Source of the DNA: Gaiellasilicea sp963731615
GTDB taxonomy: Bacteria > Actinomycetota > Thermoleophilia > Gaiellales > Gaiellaceae
Direction of reading: 5' to 3'
NCBI GenBank assembly: GCA_963731615.1
Contig: CAVSWD010000004.1
Coordinates: 1 to 64,000 of the forward strand
DNA length: 64,000 nucleotides
In this document: piece by piece, positions 26,963-36,784 of the stretch
Numbering within the stretch: the stretch's first letter is position 1
Layout: each line of letters starts with the position of its first letter
The notes under the pieces: generated by a model
What the model was told of the DNA's origin: nothing
Seen by the model: only the letters and a program-made list of their open reading frames with translations
The model's database searches: none
Program-made: the position numbers and the translations under genes

Positions 26963-27001
26963 CCCCTTCAGAATGGCACTCGCGTTGCCGATAGACCCGG
27001 T

Positions 27002-27577
27002 GTGGAGAAAGTCAGCCCCCAGGTCCGGATCCTTGCGATCGTGCTCGTCCTCGCCGGCCTCGCCGGGATGATGGCGATGCGCATGCTCGGCCCGAGCGCG
27101 ACCGTTGACACCGCCACCGCGGTGCCGATCGCGCGCACGGCGACGCCGCGGCCGGCGAAGCCCGCCGCAAAGTCCACCCTCAAGCCCGCCGCGAAGCCGA
27201 AGCCCGCCACCATCCCCCGCAGCCGCCCGGCGCTCAACGCTCCCGAGGTCGCGATCCCGGCCACCGGCTTCCCCAAGGCGATCGACAAGGCCCTTGCCAA
27301 GCACGAGATCGTCGTCGTGTCGCTCGTCGTCCCCGGCGCCCGAGTCGACACGCTCGCGGCAGCCGAGGCGCAGGCGGGCGCGAAGCTCGGGGGCGTCGGC
27401 TACCTCGCTCTCAACGTGCTCAACGAAGAGGTTGCGCATGCCCTGCTGACCAAGCTCGGCCGAGTCGAGGATCCCAGCCTGCTGGTGCTGAAACGCTCCG
27501 GCGAGGTTGCCCTCCAGCTGAGCGGGTTCGTCGACCGCGAGACGGTGGCCCAGGCCGCCGCGAACGCGTCGTCGTGA
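27002..27577 (+). CDS. Membrane-anchored protein, possible cysteine-less thioredoxin-like fold
   Basis: 191 aa from GTG 27002. One N-terminal membrane helix (ILAIVLVLAGLAGMMAMRML), a Pro/Lys/Ala-rich linker of about 45 residues, then a 100-residue alpha/beta domain (HEIVVVSLVVPGARVDTLAA... PSLLVLKRSGEVALQLSGFV) whose strand order resembles thioredoxin, without any CxxC. Function unknown; its place behind the pilin genes suggests a pilus-related periplasmic or extracytoplasmic role. Confidence 0.65.
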   Translation: MEKVSPQVRILAIVLVLAGLAGMMAMRMLGPSATVDTATAVPIARTATPRPAKPAAKSTLKPAAKPKPATIPRSRPALNAPEVAIPATGFPKAIDKALAKHEIVVVSLVVPGARVDTLAAAEAQAGAKLGGVGYLALNVLNEEVAHALLTKLGRVEDPSLLVLKRSGEVALQLSGFVDRETVAQAAANASS

Positions 27578-27846
27578 GCGCCGCTCCGGCTCCGGCAGCC
27601 GGCGAGCGCGAGCTCTTCGTCCGCCATGCGAGCAAGGAGGGTCGCTCGGTCGTCGTCCTGCGCGCTGTCGATCACGGAGACTCCTGCATCGTCGAGACCG
27701 AGGTCTTCCCCGCCGGCAACCCGACCGCCGGCCCGCCGGTCCAGGCCGGCCCGTACACCTTCAGCAGCTCAGCCGAGGCGACACGCTTCGTCACCGAAGC
27801 GGTCGAGGCGCTGATCGTGCTCGGCTGCGACGTTCAGGCCCAGTAG
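27574..27846 (+). CDS. Small hypothetical protein coupled to the preceding gene
   Basis: 90 aa starting GTG 27574 with a GTGA overlap, so translated with the previous gene. Soluble, one compact beta-rich domain (RSVVVLRAVDHGDSCIVETE...GPYTFSSSAEATRFVTEAVE), a single Cys pair not in a motif. Not recognised. Confidence 0.65.
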   Translation: MSAAPAPAAGERELFVRHASKEGRSVVVLRAVDHGDSCIVETEVFPAGNPTAGPPVQAGPYTFSSSAEATRFVTEAVEALIVLGCDVQAQ

Positions 27847-27853
27847 CGCGCCC

Positions 27854-28021
27854 TCACTCGCGAGGGACGAACGCCCCGAGTGAGGCCTTGTGCTCCTGCC
27901 TCGCGCTCACCTGCCGCCGGCGGCGCTCGATCCGCACGAGCCGTCGGACGTGCTGGTAGCTCGGCCGCGTCAGCCCCAGGCGTTCTCCGGCCTCGGCGAG
28001 ACGTCGCCAGGTCTCGGCCAT
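27854..28021 (-). CDS. Small helix-turn-helix-like ORF after pilB
   Basis: A 55-residue reading frame from ATG 28021, in the 296-bp gap between pilB and the convergent plus-strand genes. MAETWRRLAEAGERLGLTRP then SYQHVRRLVRIERRRR reads as helix-turn-helix plus a basic tail, and codon use is of coding type. The frame is open about 60 bp further upstream (EISTRLVGALNDENVS) without a good start, so it may be the tail of a longer, decayed DNA-binding or transposase-type protein. Confidence 0.45.
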   Translation of the reverse strand: MAETWRRLAEAGERLGLTRPSYQHVRRLVRIERRRRQVSARQEHKASLGAFVPRE

Positions 28022-28142
28022 CGAGACGTTCTCGTCGTTGAGAGCGCCGACCAGGCGTGTGCTGATTTCGCAGCGAACGACTGAACATGGTTACAGGAAC
28101 ACGAGACGCCGTTCGCGCCTTCGTCCGCGCTTCGTCCGGGAC

Positions 28143-29940
28143 TTAGACCAGGACTCGGGCGAGCTCTTCGATCGAGGTCAGGCTCGCCGCGACCTTCGCG
28201 AGGCCGTCGTCCCAGAGCGAGCGCATGCCCGCCTCCAACGCCGCCCGCTCGACCTCGTCTCGGCTCCCGCGCGCCACCGCGAGCTGAGCGATCGCCTCGT
28301 TCATCTTCAGGAGCTGGTAGACGCCGACCCGGCCCTTGTAGCCCGTCTGATTGCACCGGGGGCAGCCACGCTTGCGGTAGAAGGCCATCCCATCGGAAGC
28401 CATCGCCACGTCGGGCGAGACGCGGGACTGCAGCAGCTCCTCGACCGAGGGCTGGTACATCTCGCAGCAGTGCGGACAGAGCTTGCGCGCGAGCCGCTGG
28501 GCCAGGACACCGGTGACGGCGGCGCCGGTGAGGAACGGCTCGACACCCATCTCGCTGAGCCGCGTGATCGCGCTCGGGGCGTCGTTCGTGTGCAGGGTCG
28601 AGAGGACGAAGTGACCGGTCAGCGCCGCCTCGATCGAGATCTTGGCGGTCTCGCCGTCCCGGATCTCGCCGACCATCACGACATCCGGGTCCGAGCGCAG
28701 GATCGAGCGCAGCGCCGAAGCGAAGGTCAGGCCGGCCCGGTTGTTGATCTGCACCTGGTTGACCCCGGCCAGCCGGTACTCGACGGGGTCCTCAACCGTG
28801 ATGATGTTGATCTCCGGCCGGTTGATCGTCGTCAGCCCCGCGTACAGCGTCGTCGACTTACCCGAGCCGGTGGGCCCGGTCACGAGCAGGGCGCCAGTCG
28901 GCCGGGCGAGGATGTCGGCGATGTCGGCCCGCATCGCATCCGACAGCCCGAGCTCCTCGAGCGTCGGCGCGCGCCGCGACTTGTCGAGGAGACGCATGAC
29001 GACCTTCTCGCCCTCGACCGTCGGCAGCGTTGCGACACGGATGTCGAGCATCCGGCCTGCTGCGGCTGCGTTGAGCGAGATGCGGCCGTCCTGGGGCTTG
29101 CGCCGCTCGGCGATGTCGAGCTTCGCGAGCACCTTCAGACGAGTGGTCACTCCGGGCGTCATACGCTTCGGGATCCGCTGCACCTCCTGGAGGACGCCGT
29201 CGACGCGGAAGCGCACGATCAGCGCATCCTCCTGCGGCTCGAAGTGGACGTCGGAGGCGCCGTCCTCGGCAGCCTGGAAGATGACCGAGTTGACGAGCCG
29301 GACGAGCGGGGCATCGGAGACCCCGTCGTCGACCTCGAGGTCGTCCGCCTCCTCCTCGAGCTCGAGGCCTTCCTCCAGCCGCCTCCATCGCCGCGCGAGC
29401 ACCAAACGCCTCCGAGGCGCGGGCGAGCCGGCGCAGCTCTCCGAGGATGTCGTCACTCGAGGCGACGCCGATCTCGATCGGATACTTGGTCGCGAGCCGC
29501 AGCTCCTCGAGCCCGTGCAGGTTGCCGGGGTCGGCCACGGCAACCCGCAGCGTGTTGCCCTGGAGCGCGTAGGGGACCGCCAGCACCCGCTCGAGCACGT
29601 GCAGCGGGATCTGCTCGGTCGCATCCTTCATCACACCGGTGACCGGCAGGTCGACCAGGGGAACCTGGTGCCGAACTGCGAGGGATCGCGCGATCCCCTC
29701 CGGCGGCGCGACTCCTTCGTCGATGATCGCCTGCGCGAGGGTGCCCTGGCCCGCCCGGCCGCGAACGATCGCAAGCTTGTCAGGCGGAATCAGCTGAGTC
29801 GCGGAGAGCAGGTCGACGACGAGCTCGGTCATCGCGTTGACGCCGAAGGGCGCGGCGAGCGAGCGCGCGCCTGTGGGGGCAGGGATCCCCAGGATCTCCG
29901 CGGCTGTGGTGGCCGTGCTCGGCTGCTGCTCTATCGCCAT
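28143..29940 (-). pseudogene. pilB: Type IV pilus extension ATPase PilB, one frameshift
   Basis: GspE/PilB-type ATPase. N-terminal MshEN-like domain (residues 1-150), then the ATPase: Walker A GPTGSGKSTTLYAGL, Asp box TVEDPVEYRL, Walker B VVMVGEIRDGET, His box TLHTNDAPSAITRL, and a four-Cys zinc site CPHC...CPRC near the C-terminus that separates PilB from PilT. One extra base near 29390 (GCG G CTG) splits the frame at about residue 183; without it the protein is 598 aa, a normal length. Either sequence error or a real null. Confidence 0.88.
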
Positions 29941-29985
29941 GTCCCTCGTTCGAGTTATCGGCAGCCGCGGCCGCGCCCTTGACCG

Positions 29986-30043
29986 CTAGAGCGTCGGCAA
30001 GAGTCCCGACACGAACGCCACGGCGACGAGCCCGACGTTCAGC
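29986..30043 (-). pseudogene. Scar of a second pilD gene
   Basis: Directly after the pilX1 stop the sequence reads LNVGLVAVAFVSGLL, the counterpart of the pilD beginning (LNVGLAAVAFVPGLA at 32350-32300), and jumps to PTL-stop, like the pilD end (LTLL-stop). The following 45 bp to the pilB start also match the pilD-pilX1 spacer. About 670 bp of the interior are missing. Confidence 0.7.
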
Positions 30044-31576
30044 TCAGCCTCCGTAGACCGGTAGACCGGCGGCGACGGCGACGTTCGGCTCGACCGGCGC
30101 GCCGATGGGCAGGCTCGTGATCGCCGGCAGCGGCTTGAAGACCGTGTTCGACCCGAACGTGAACGAGCCGCAGATGATCGGCCCCTGGATCTCGACGTTC
30201 GAGCCGCTGAAGTCGGCGGTCGAGGTCGGATTGCAGAAAAGCCCGCCTTGGTACTTCACGTTCGAGCCGTTCATCGACACCGACGTGGCGACCAGGATCA
30301 GCATCTCCGTGTTCGGATTCCAGGTCGCGAAGTTGCACGAGGGATTCGCGCAGATGTACGAGTTCGAGCCATTCAGAGTGAACGACCCGTTCACGTAGAG
30401 CGACGCGGAGCCGTTGTACGTGGCGTAGAGGTCGCCGACCGAAACGTTGACGGTGCCGTCGACGAAGACCGCGCCCTTGACGGTGAGCACCTTCGTCGTG
30501 TTGTTCCAGGAGAGCTCGGAGACGACGGTGCCGCCGGCGGTGCCGTCATGCGTCTTCCTGCAGACATACGTGGAGCCGAAGAGATTGACCGTCCCGGCGT
30601 CGGCGTCGAGCAGCGTGTCCGGGTTGATCGCCGGCGGCGAGCCGCTGCGGACGTCGCAGTCGCCGTCCTGGCCCCCTGCGGTCGACGTCGAGTTGATCGT
30701 GTCGTTGTGGGCGAACCAGCCCGGGTAGTCGGCGACGGGAGCCGTGAGCGCCTCGAAGGTGTTCACGGTGCTCACGTACCAGTTGAACGGCGGCCGCGCG
30801 CAGGTCTGGGTTGACCCGTTGATCGTGGTCGTGCACCCACCCTGGACGGCCGCACTCGTGATGTAGTCGCTCGACTTGCCGACGGTCGCGTTCGAGCCGG
30901 ACATGACGAGCTTGCCGCCGACGCGCAGGTCGATCGGCTGCACTGCCGGCGTCTGGCCCTCGCCGCGTTCGTCGAGCTCCGAGTTCGAGCCGGACATGCA
31001 GAGATCGCCGGTCACATAGAGCGGGATGTCGATGGTGACGTTGGAGCCGTTGATGTCCACCTCGCAGCCCGATCCGGGGGGCTTCGTCGAGTAGGCGTAG
31101 TTCCAGACCGACGCGTTCGGCGTCCCCGTTGTCGTCTGCAGCGGGACGCGCGCGAGCAGCGTCACCTTCAGCGCCGGCGCGCCGCCGCCGGTCGGGTTTA
31201 CGACCTGGCCGATCGAGGTGATCCGCCACTTGGAGCTGCCGCCGGTCGAGTCGAGCCAGCCCGACCAGGTGGCCGTGCCGCCGCTGTAGGTGGACACCAC
31301 CGGGGTGCAGCTCGTGCCGTCGGCGTTGCAGCCGAGCAGGTTCGACGTCGTCGGATTGTTGCTCGGGTTGTTCAGCACCGCGAACGCGTTCGCGAGTCCC
31401 GCCTCGGCCAGCGCCTCCGCGCTCAGCCGGCCCGTGGCGACAGTGGCCGTGCGACCGCTCGAGCTCGTGAACTGGACGACCGTCACGATCGCGGCGCCCG
31501 AGATCGCCATCACCAGCAGCGCGAAGGGGAGCGCCAGAGCACGCTCGGAGAGAATCCTGCGTAAGACCCTCGCCAT
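30044..31576 (-). CDS. PilX-like pilus assembly protein, copy 1 (intact)
   Basis: 510 aa. The N-terminus (ALALPFALLVMAISGAAIVTV) is a PilX/GspK-type membrane helix just after a basic leader; no canonical G|F cleavage site is seen. From about residue 165 the chain is a serine/asparagine-rich beta solenoid in which GSN recurs (NGSNVTID, MSGSNSELD, MSGSNATVG, LNGSNSYIC, MNGSNVKYQ, FSGSNVEIQ). Several Cys pairs suggest an extracytoplasmic location. It is a close paralogue of the gene at 32363-33896. Probably a tip or priming component. Confidence 0.82.
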   Translation of the reverse strand: MARVLRRILSERALALPFALLVMAISGAAIVTVVQFTSSSGRTATVATGRLSAEALAEAGLANAFAVLNNPSNNPTTSNLLGCNADGTSCTPVVSTYSGGTATWSGWLDSTGGSSKWRITSIGQVVNPTGGGAPALKVTLLARVPLQTTTGTPNASVWNYAYSTKPPGSGCEVDINGSNVTIDIPLYVTGDLCMSGSNSELDERGEGQTPAVQPIDLRVGGKLVMSGSNATVGKSSDYITSAAVQGGCTTTINGSTQTCARPPFNWYVSTVNTFEALTAPVADYPGWFAHNDTINSTSTAGGQDGDCDVRSGSPPAINPDTLLDADAGTVNLFGSTYVCRKTHDGTAGGTVVSELSWNNTTKVLTVKGAVFVDGTVNVSVGDLYATYNGSASLYVNGSFTLNGSNSYICANPSCNFATWNPNTEMLILVATSVSMNGSNVKYQGGLFCNPTSTADFSGSNVEIQGPIICGSFTFGSNTVFKPLPAITSLPIGAPVEPNVAVAAGLPVYGG

Positions 31577-31614
31577 GTTCGAGGTAATCGGCAGCCGCCT
31601 TGCGTTCTTGATCA

Positions 31615-32340
31615 CTAGAGCAGCGTCAGATAAGCGTCGAGGAGCTCGTCGCCGAAGAAGAGCGCGACCAGGCCGCCAAGCGCGAGGAACGGAGCAAACG
31701 GAATCCCCATCTTGCGGGCGGCGCTGCCGTGCCGCGCCAGCAGGACAAAGGACGGGACGAGAGCGGCGAGCATGCCGATCATCAGCGCCACCGGCACTGT
31801 CCGCCCGAGCATCGCCCCCAGCAGCAGCGCGAGCTTGACGTCGCCCATGCCCATCCCCTTCGGGTAGGCGAGCGCCGCGAGGAAGAGGAAGAGCGACGCG
31901 CCGAAGGCGCCGAGCGCCCACTCGGGGCTCGGCTCCAAGAGCGTCATCGCGACGAGCACGATCGCCGCCGCAGGCAGCACAACGACGTTCGGCACGATCC
32001 GGTGCGAGAGATCGGTCGCGGAGACAACAACGAGCGTGGCGCAGAAGAACGCGGCGACGAAGGACTTGCCGGACCAGCCGAAGGCGAAGAACGACGCGGC
32101 GACCAGCAACGCCGTCAGCACCTCGACCGCGGGATAGACGACGCCGATGCGGGCGCCGCAGCCCTTGCACCGGCCCCGGAGGGCGAGCCACGACACGAGG
32201 GGGATGTTCTCGTACCACGCCAGCTCGTGGCCGCAGCTCATGCAGGCCGAGCCGGGCGAGACGATCGACCGCTTGATCGGCACCCGGGCCGCGACGACGT
32301 TGAGGAACGAACCGATCGCGAGTCCCGGCACGAAGGCCAC
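31615..32340 (-). CDS. pilD: Prepilin peptidase PilD
   Basis: Membrane aspartyl protease that cleaves and N-methylates prepilins. About 241 aa from GTG 32340. The zinc-binding pair CMSCGHELAWYENIPLVSW and CKGCGA is present; catalytic Asp in VSATDLSHRIVPN and GMGMGDVKL. The frame is open upstream (AELNVGLAAV), overlapping the pilX2 end, and the family usually begins there, so translation may start at a non-ATG codon near 32358. Both parents of this junction are duplicated at 30044. Confidence 0.92.
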   Translation of the reverse strand: MAFVPGLAIGSFLNVVAARVPIKRSIVSPGSACMSCGHELAWYENIPLVSWLALRGRCKGCGARIGVVYPAVEVLTALLVAASFFAFGWSGKSFVAAFFCATLVVVSATDLSHRIVPNVVVLPAAAIVLVAMTLLEPSPEWALGAFGASLFLFLAALAYPKGMGMGDVKLALLLGAMLGRTVPVALMIGMLAALVPSFVLLARHGSAARKMGIPFAPFLALGGLVALFFGDELLDAYLTLL

Positions 32341-32362
32341 GGCGGCGAGCCCGACGTTCAGC

Positions 32363-33896
32363 TCAGCCTCCGTAGACCGGTAGACCGGGAGCGACGGTGA
32401 CGTTCGGCTCGACCGGCGCGCCGAGGGGAAGAGTCGTGATCGCCGGCAGCGGCTTCAGCTCGGTGTTGGAGCCGAAGGTGAACGCTGCCGCAGATGATCG
32501 GCCCGTGGACGACGATGTTCGAGCCGTCGTAGAACTGCGCGGTGGCATTCGGGGCAGAAGAGCCCGCCCTGCCACTTGTTGTTCGATGCCGTTCATCGTG
32601 ACGGAGGCTTCGGCGACCATGATCAGCATCTCGGTGTTCGGGTTCCACGTCGTGAAGTCGCAAGACGCGTCGCGCACATCTGCCCGTTGGAATAGTTGTG
32701 GGTGAAGGCGCCGTTCGCGTAGATCGTCGCCGAGCCGTTGTAGGTGGCGTTGTCGTCCTGCGATCGTCACGCGCCGTCGATGACGATCGTCGCCCTTGAC
32801 GGTCAACGTCGTCGAGCCGTTCCACGAGAGCTCCGAGACGACCGTGCCGCCGGCGGTGCCGTCGATCGTCTTCCGGCAGGTGTAGGCGGAGCCGGGGGTC
32901 AGGTTGATCGAGCCGGCGTCGGCGTCGAGCAGCGTGTCGGGTTGATGTTCGGGCGGCGAGCCGCTGCGGACGTCGCAGTCGCCGTCCTGCCCCCCTGCCG
33001 TCGAGGTCGAGTTGATCGTGTCGTTGTGCGCGAACCAGCTCGCGTAGTCGGCAATCGGCGCCGTGATCGGCGCGAACGTGGCGACCGTCGTCACGTACCA
33101 GTTGAACGGCGGCCGCGCGCAGGTCTGGGTGGCGCCGTTGATCGAGGTCGCGCACCCACCCTGGACGGCAGCGCTCGTGATGTAGTCGCTCGACAGGCCG
33201 AGCGTGCGCGTTCGACCCCGTGAACACGAGCTTGCCGCCGACGCGAACGTCGATCGGCTGCACCGCCGGCGTCTGACCCTCGCCGCGCTCGTCGATCATG
33301 GCGTTCGAGCCGCTGAGAGCAGAGGTCGCCGGTGACGTAGAGGGGGATGTCGATGATGACGTTGAGCCGTTCACGTCGACCTCGCAGCCGGCACCGGGAG
33401 GCTTCGTCGAGTAGGCGTAGTTCCAGACCGACGCGTTCGGGGGGCCTGTCGTCGTCTGCAGCGGAACGCGCGCGAGCAGCGTCACCTTCAGCGCCGGCGC
33501 CCCGGCGGCGGACGGGTTTGCGACCTGGCCGATCGAGGTGATCCGCCACTTGGAGCTGCCGCCGGTCGAGTCGAGCCAGCCCGACCAGGTGGCCGTGCCG
33601 CCCGTGTAGGTGGAGACGACCGGGGTGCAGCTGGTGCCGTCGGCGTCGCAGCCGAGCAGGTGGTCGTGCGTCGTCGGGTTGTTGCTCGGGTTGTTCAGGA
33701 CGGCGAACGCGTTCGCGAGGCCCGCCTCGGCCAGCGACTCCGCGCTCACCCGTCCCTTGGCAACGGTCGCCGTCCGGCCGCTCGAGCTCGTGAACTGGAC
33801 GACCGTCACGATCGACGCGCCCGAGATCGCCATCACGAGCAGCGCGAAGGGGAGCGCCAGAGCGCGCTCGCAGCGCAGCCGGCGCAACACGCTCAT
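32363..33896 (-). pseudogene. PilX-like pilus assembly protein, copy 2 (multiple frameshifts)
   Basis: Paralogue of 30044-31576, same length within one base (1534 against 1533). Coherent protein can be read in three alternating frames: SERALALPF-type start, then GCEVDVNGS, then NVIIDIPLYVTGDL, LSGSNAMIDERGEG, TLGLSSDYITSAAVQGG, and finally FGSNTELKPLPAITT. I count at least eight single-base gains and losses, for example a lost C near 33364, an extra base near 33320 and an extra C near 33210. The ATG overlaps the pilW-like stop (ATGA), so this is the copy in the ancestral position. Confidence 0.8.
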
Positions 33897-34483
33897 GCGG
33901 GCCTCACGCTGTTGCGGAGGACGATCTTGTCCTGGAGCGCGTAGACGCGTTCGGGCTTCGAGGGCGTCAGGTTGACGTCGAGGCTGATCTGGAGGGAGGC
34001 GAGCTGTCCCGGTGCCGGAGGCGACGCTGCCCGACGGGGCGGTGTACGTGAACGCGTTCTGGGTCGTCAGGTAGTCGGCCACCTTGCGGCCGGTGCCGCT
34101 GCAGGCCGAGCCCGCGTAGCGCCAGAGGCCGTAGCGGCCGGTGCCGTTCGCGACGGTGCACCAGGTGACGCTCGTGTTGCCGCCCGACGGTGGGGCAGGT
34201 CGTCGGCGAGCGTCAGCGTCACCGACGCGGCGGGATTCGCCGTCGTCGACGCGCTCGCGCAGTGCACCTCGCGCCTGAAGTAGTCGAGCGCGAGCCGCGC
34301 TTCGTTCTGCGCCTGAAAACGGTTGTTCTGATCGATCTGTGCGTTCGTTCCGGAAACCATCACGCCGGTCACTCCTCCCATCACCGTCATCAGAATCGCC
34401 ATGCTCGTCACGAGCTCGACCAGCGTGAAGCCGCCCTCGCCGCGCCGCAGGCGACGTGCGATTCGCTGGATCCGCGGGGTCAT
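33893..34483 (-). pseudogene. Minor prepilin (PilW/GspJ-like), two compensating frameshifts
   Basis: Starts MTPRIQRIARRLRRGEGG with cleavage before FTLVELVTSMAILMTVMGG (Glu +5). The body reads DQNNRFQAQNEARLALDYFR, typical of PilW/GspJ minor pilins. A base is missing near 34190 (after LADDL) and one is extra near 34010 (ACC GGG ACAG), so the total is 591 nt, a multiple of three, and the original protein would be 196 aa. Overlaps both neighbours by four bases. Confidence 0.75.
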
Positions 34484-35318
34484 TTCGCCTTCGCCTCGAC
34501 CTCCGCGAGCGCGCGGCGGGCGACCGCCTGGCTGCGTGTGCCGATGCCCCAGAGCTTCTGCACCCGGGCGTCGACGGCGAGGAGCGTGCGCAGGGCAGCT
34601 TCGCCGCCGGACCAGCCGAAGGTTGCTCCGGTCACGATCCAGTTGTGCTGGTAGAGCCAGTGCTCGACGGCTGCGCGGCTCGGCTGCCGGTGCGAGTCGA
34701 GCCAGGTGTCGAGCTGCTGCGCTCGCACGGTCAGCGAGACCTCGTCGAGCGGCTCGAGTGGCGCGCCGGGAACGGCGAAGGCGGGTTTCCGCGCCGGCTT
34801 GGGCGCCGCAGGCGACCTTCCGCTTCACGGCGGGCTTCACCGGCTTCACGACCTTCTTCGCGGCGGCGCGTGCCTTCGCGGCCGGTCTTCGGCTTCAGCC
34901 CGGGAAGACGAACCGGACGGCCGCGATAGGGGGACGCGCTCTCGGGTAGGCCATCCTGCTTGTACGACGCGTTCCGGGAGAGGGTGAGGCGGATGATCGG
35001 CATCCCGTCCGCGACCACCCGTGTGCCTGGAGCCGGCGACTGCGAGACGACCACGTTCGCCGCGTAGCCCTGCACTGGGCCGGCGACCTTCCAGGCGAAG
35101 CCCGACTGCTCGAGCGTGCCCTTCGCGAAGACGTAGACCTGGCGCCGCACGTCGGGAACGACCAACGTCGCAGGGGCTGCGGCGGCGCCGGGTGCGGCGG
35201 TGGCCGCCGGCGCGGGGCTCGTCGAGGTGGCGGCAAGCGTCAGGGTCGCCGTCGCGAGCAGCGCGATGGCGACGAGCGCCGCGATCGCCGGCACGCGCGC
35301 AAAGATGCCCGCAGTCAT
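34480..35318 (-). pseudogene. Secreted PASTA-domain protein in the pilus operon, two frameshifts
   Basis: Signal peptide or anchor (MTAGIFARVPAIAALVAIALL), an Ala/Pro linker, then one PASTA domain (VPDVRRQVYVFAKGTLEQSG ... VVVSQSPAPGTRVVADG). After a Lys/Ala/Pro-rich stretch a second domain of about 80 residues follows (LDTWLDSHRQPSRAAVEHWL...). Extra bases near 34884 and near 34810 break the frame; removing both gives about 278 aa. PASTA domains bind muropeptides or glycan strands, so it may hold the pilus machine to the wall. Confidence 0.7.
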
Positions 35319-35349
35319 ACCGCCCTCATCGGCAGAAGCGCGCGGAAAC

Positions 35350-36784
35350 TCAAGACCTCGTGAGCGTGAATTCGACGACCTCGTCCTCCGGGTCATCGGG
35401 CGGCGCGACCGCGAAGATCGGACCCTGCATCGCCGCGCCCGCGGCTGCGTCCTGCCACGTGAAGGCGATGCTCGCGAACTCCTGGAACCAGGGCATTTCC
35501 TGCGGGTAGCGGTTCGGAGTCAGCTCGAGGTGGAGGTGCGGCCCGCTCGAGTTGCCGGTCGAGCCGACGAGGCCGACCCACTGTCCTGCTGTGAGGACCG
35601 AGCCGGGCTGGATCGCGGCATCGCGATAGGAGAGATGGCAGTAGGTCCACTCGAGGTGGTCGTGGGAGAGGAAGACGAGCCCGGTGCCGCAGCGCCCGCC
35701 GTCGACGAGCGAGAGCACGACGGCGTCGGTGACGGCGTAGACGGGGGTACCAAGCGGCGCGGCGATGTCGGCCGCTGGGTAGTCGTGATGGTCGTGCCCG
35801 ACCGACACGCTCGCCGGGCCGCCGCCGACCGGGAAGACGTAGCCGTCGGCCCGCGTCGGCATCCGCAAGAAGCCCGGCGGCCGCCGGCATGAATGAGGCC
35901 GAGCGGGCGCCGTTCTCCGCGGCCGCCAGCGTCGCCTCCCAGTGCTCGAGCTCTCCGCGCAGGCGCACGACCTCGGCGCTCGCCGCGGCGTGCTCCTCGC
36001 CCGCCCGGAACGCCTCCTGCTCCGCCACGAGCCGGTCGGAGAGCAGCGGCTCCGGCTGCTGCGACGCCGAGGCGAGCAAGCCGGCCCGGGTGCCCAGCTC
36101 GAGCTCGGACGCCTCGGCGGCCTCGAGCTGCTCGCCGAGCGACGCAACCTGCTGCTGCGCCTCCTCGAGCGCGATCGCCAGCCGGTCGAGCGTGAAGACG
36201 ACGTCGGTCCCCTCGCCGACGCCGAAGAGCGCCGCGAGCTGGAGCACGTCGTCGACGTACCACTGCGCGTGGTTGTAGGCGAAGACCGCGCGGGCAATGT
36301 CGGTCCGGCCCTCGGCCGCGGCCAGGTAGCGCGCCGCCGCGTGCACCGCGTCCTCGGGGTTCCAGGGATCGGCGATCCCGTCGCCGTTCCCGTCCATCCC
36401 CCAGCGCAGCCAGGTGTCGGGCATGAACTGCATCCAGCCGACCGCGCCGGCCGAGCTCGGGCCCATGTTCCGGCCGAAGTTGGACTCGATCTTGTTGATC
36501 GCCGCGAGCACCTGCCACGGGATCCCGTACGCCGCACCGGCCCGCAGCCAGAGCGACTCCAGCTCGTCGTAGGAGCGCTCGGCGCACCGGCAGGAACGGG
36601 GCGTCGAAGACCCCCGGCGGCAGCAGCAGCGCCCCTGCCTCGTTCGGGATCTCGGAGCTCGGCAGGACGATCGGCAGCGCCGGACGCACGCATCCGGGAT
36701 GACCGCGAAGGTGTCGGCCGAAGCGGTGCCCGCGCCGAGCGCGAGCACCAGTGCCATCACCGCCGCAGTAATGAAGGCCCGCAT
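35350..36784 (-). pseudogene. Lytic transglycosylase - M23 peptidase fusion, three frameshifts
   Basis: Signal peptide (MRAFITAAVMALVLALGAG), an SLT domain with catalytic Glu in AAINKIESNFGRNMGP and AGAVGWMQFMPDTW, a coiled coil, then a LytM/M23 domain with zinc motifs HDYPAADIAAP and SGPHLHLEL. One protein could thus cut both glycan and peptide. A base is missing near 36690, and one is extra near 36592 and near 35880: net +1, matching the 1435-nt length; repaired it is 477 aa. ATG overlaps the pilT1 stop (TGATG). Confidence 0.8.

Noticed and set aside
28038..29642. Plus-strand 534-codon frame
   Set aside because: Antisense of pilB with typical Arg/Glu/Val composition of high-GC shadows.
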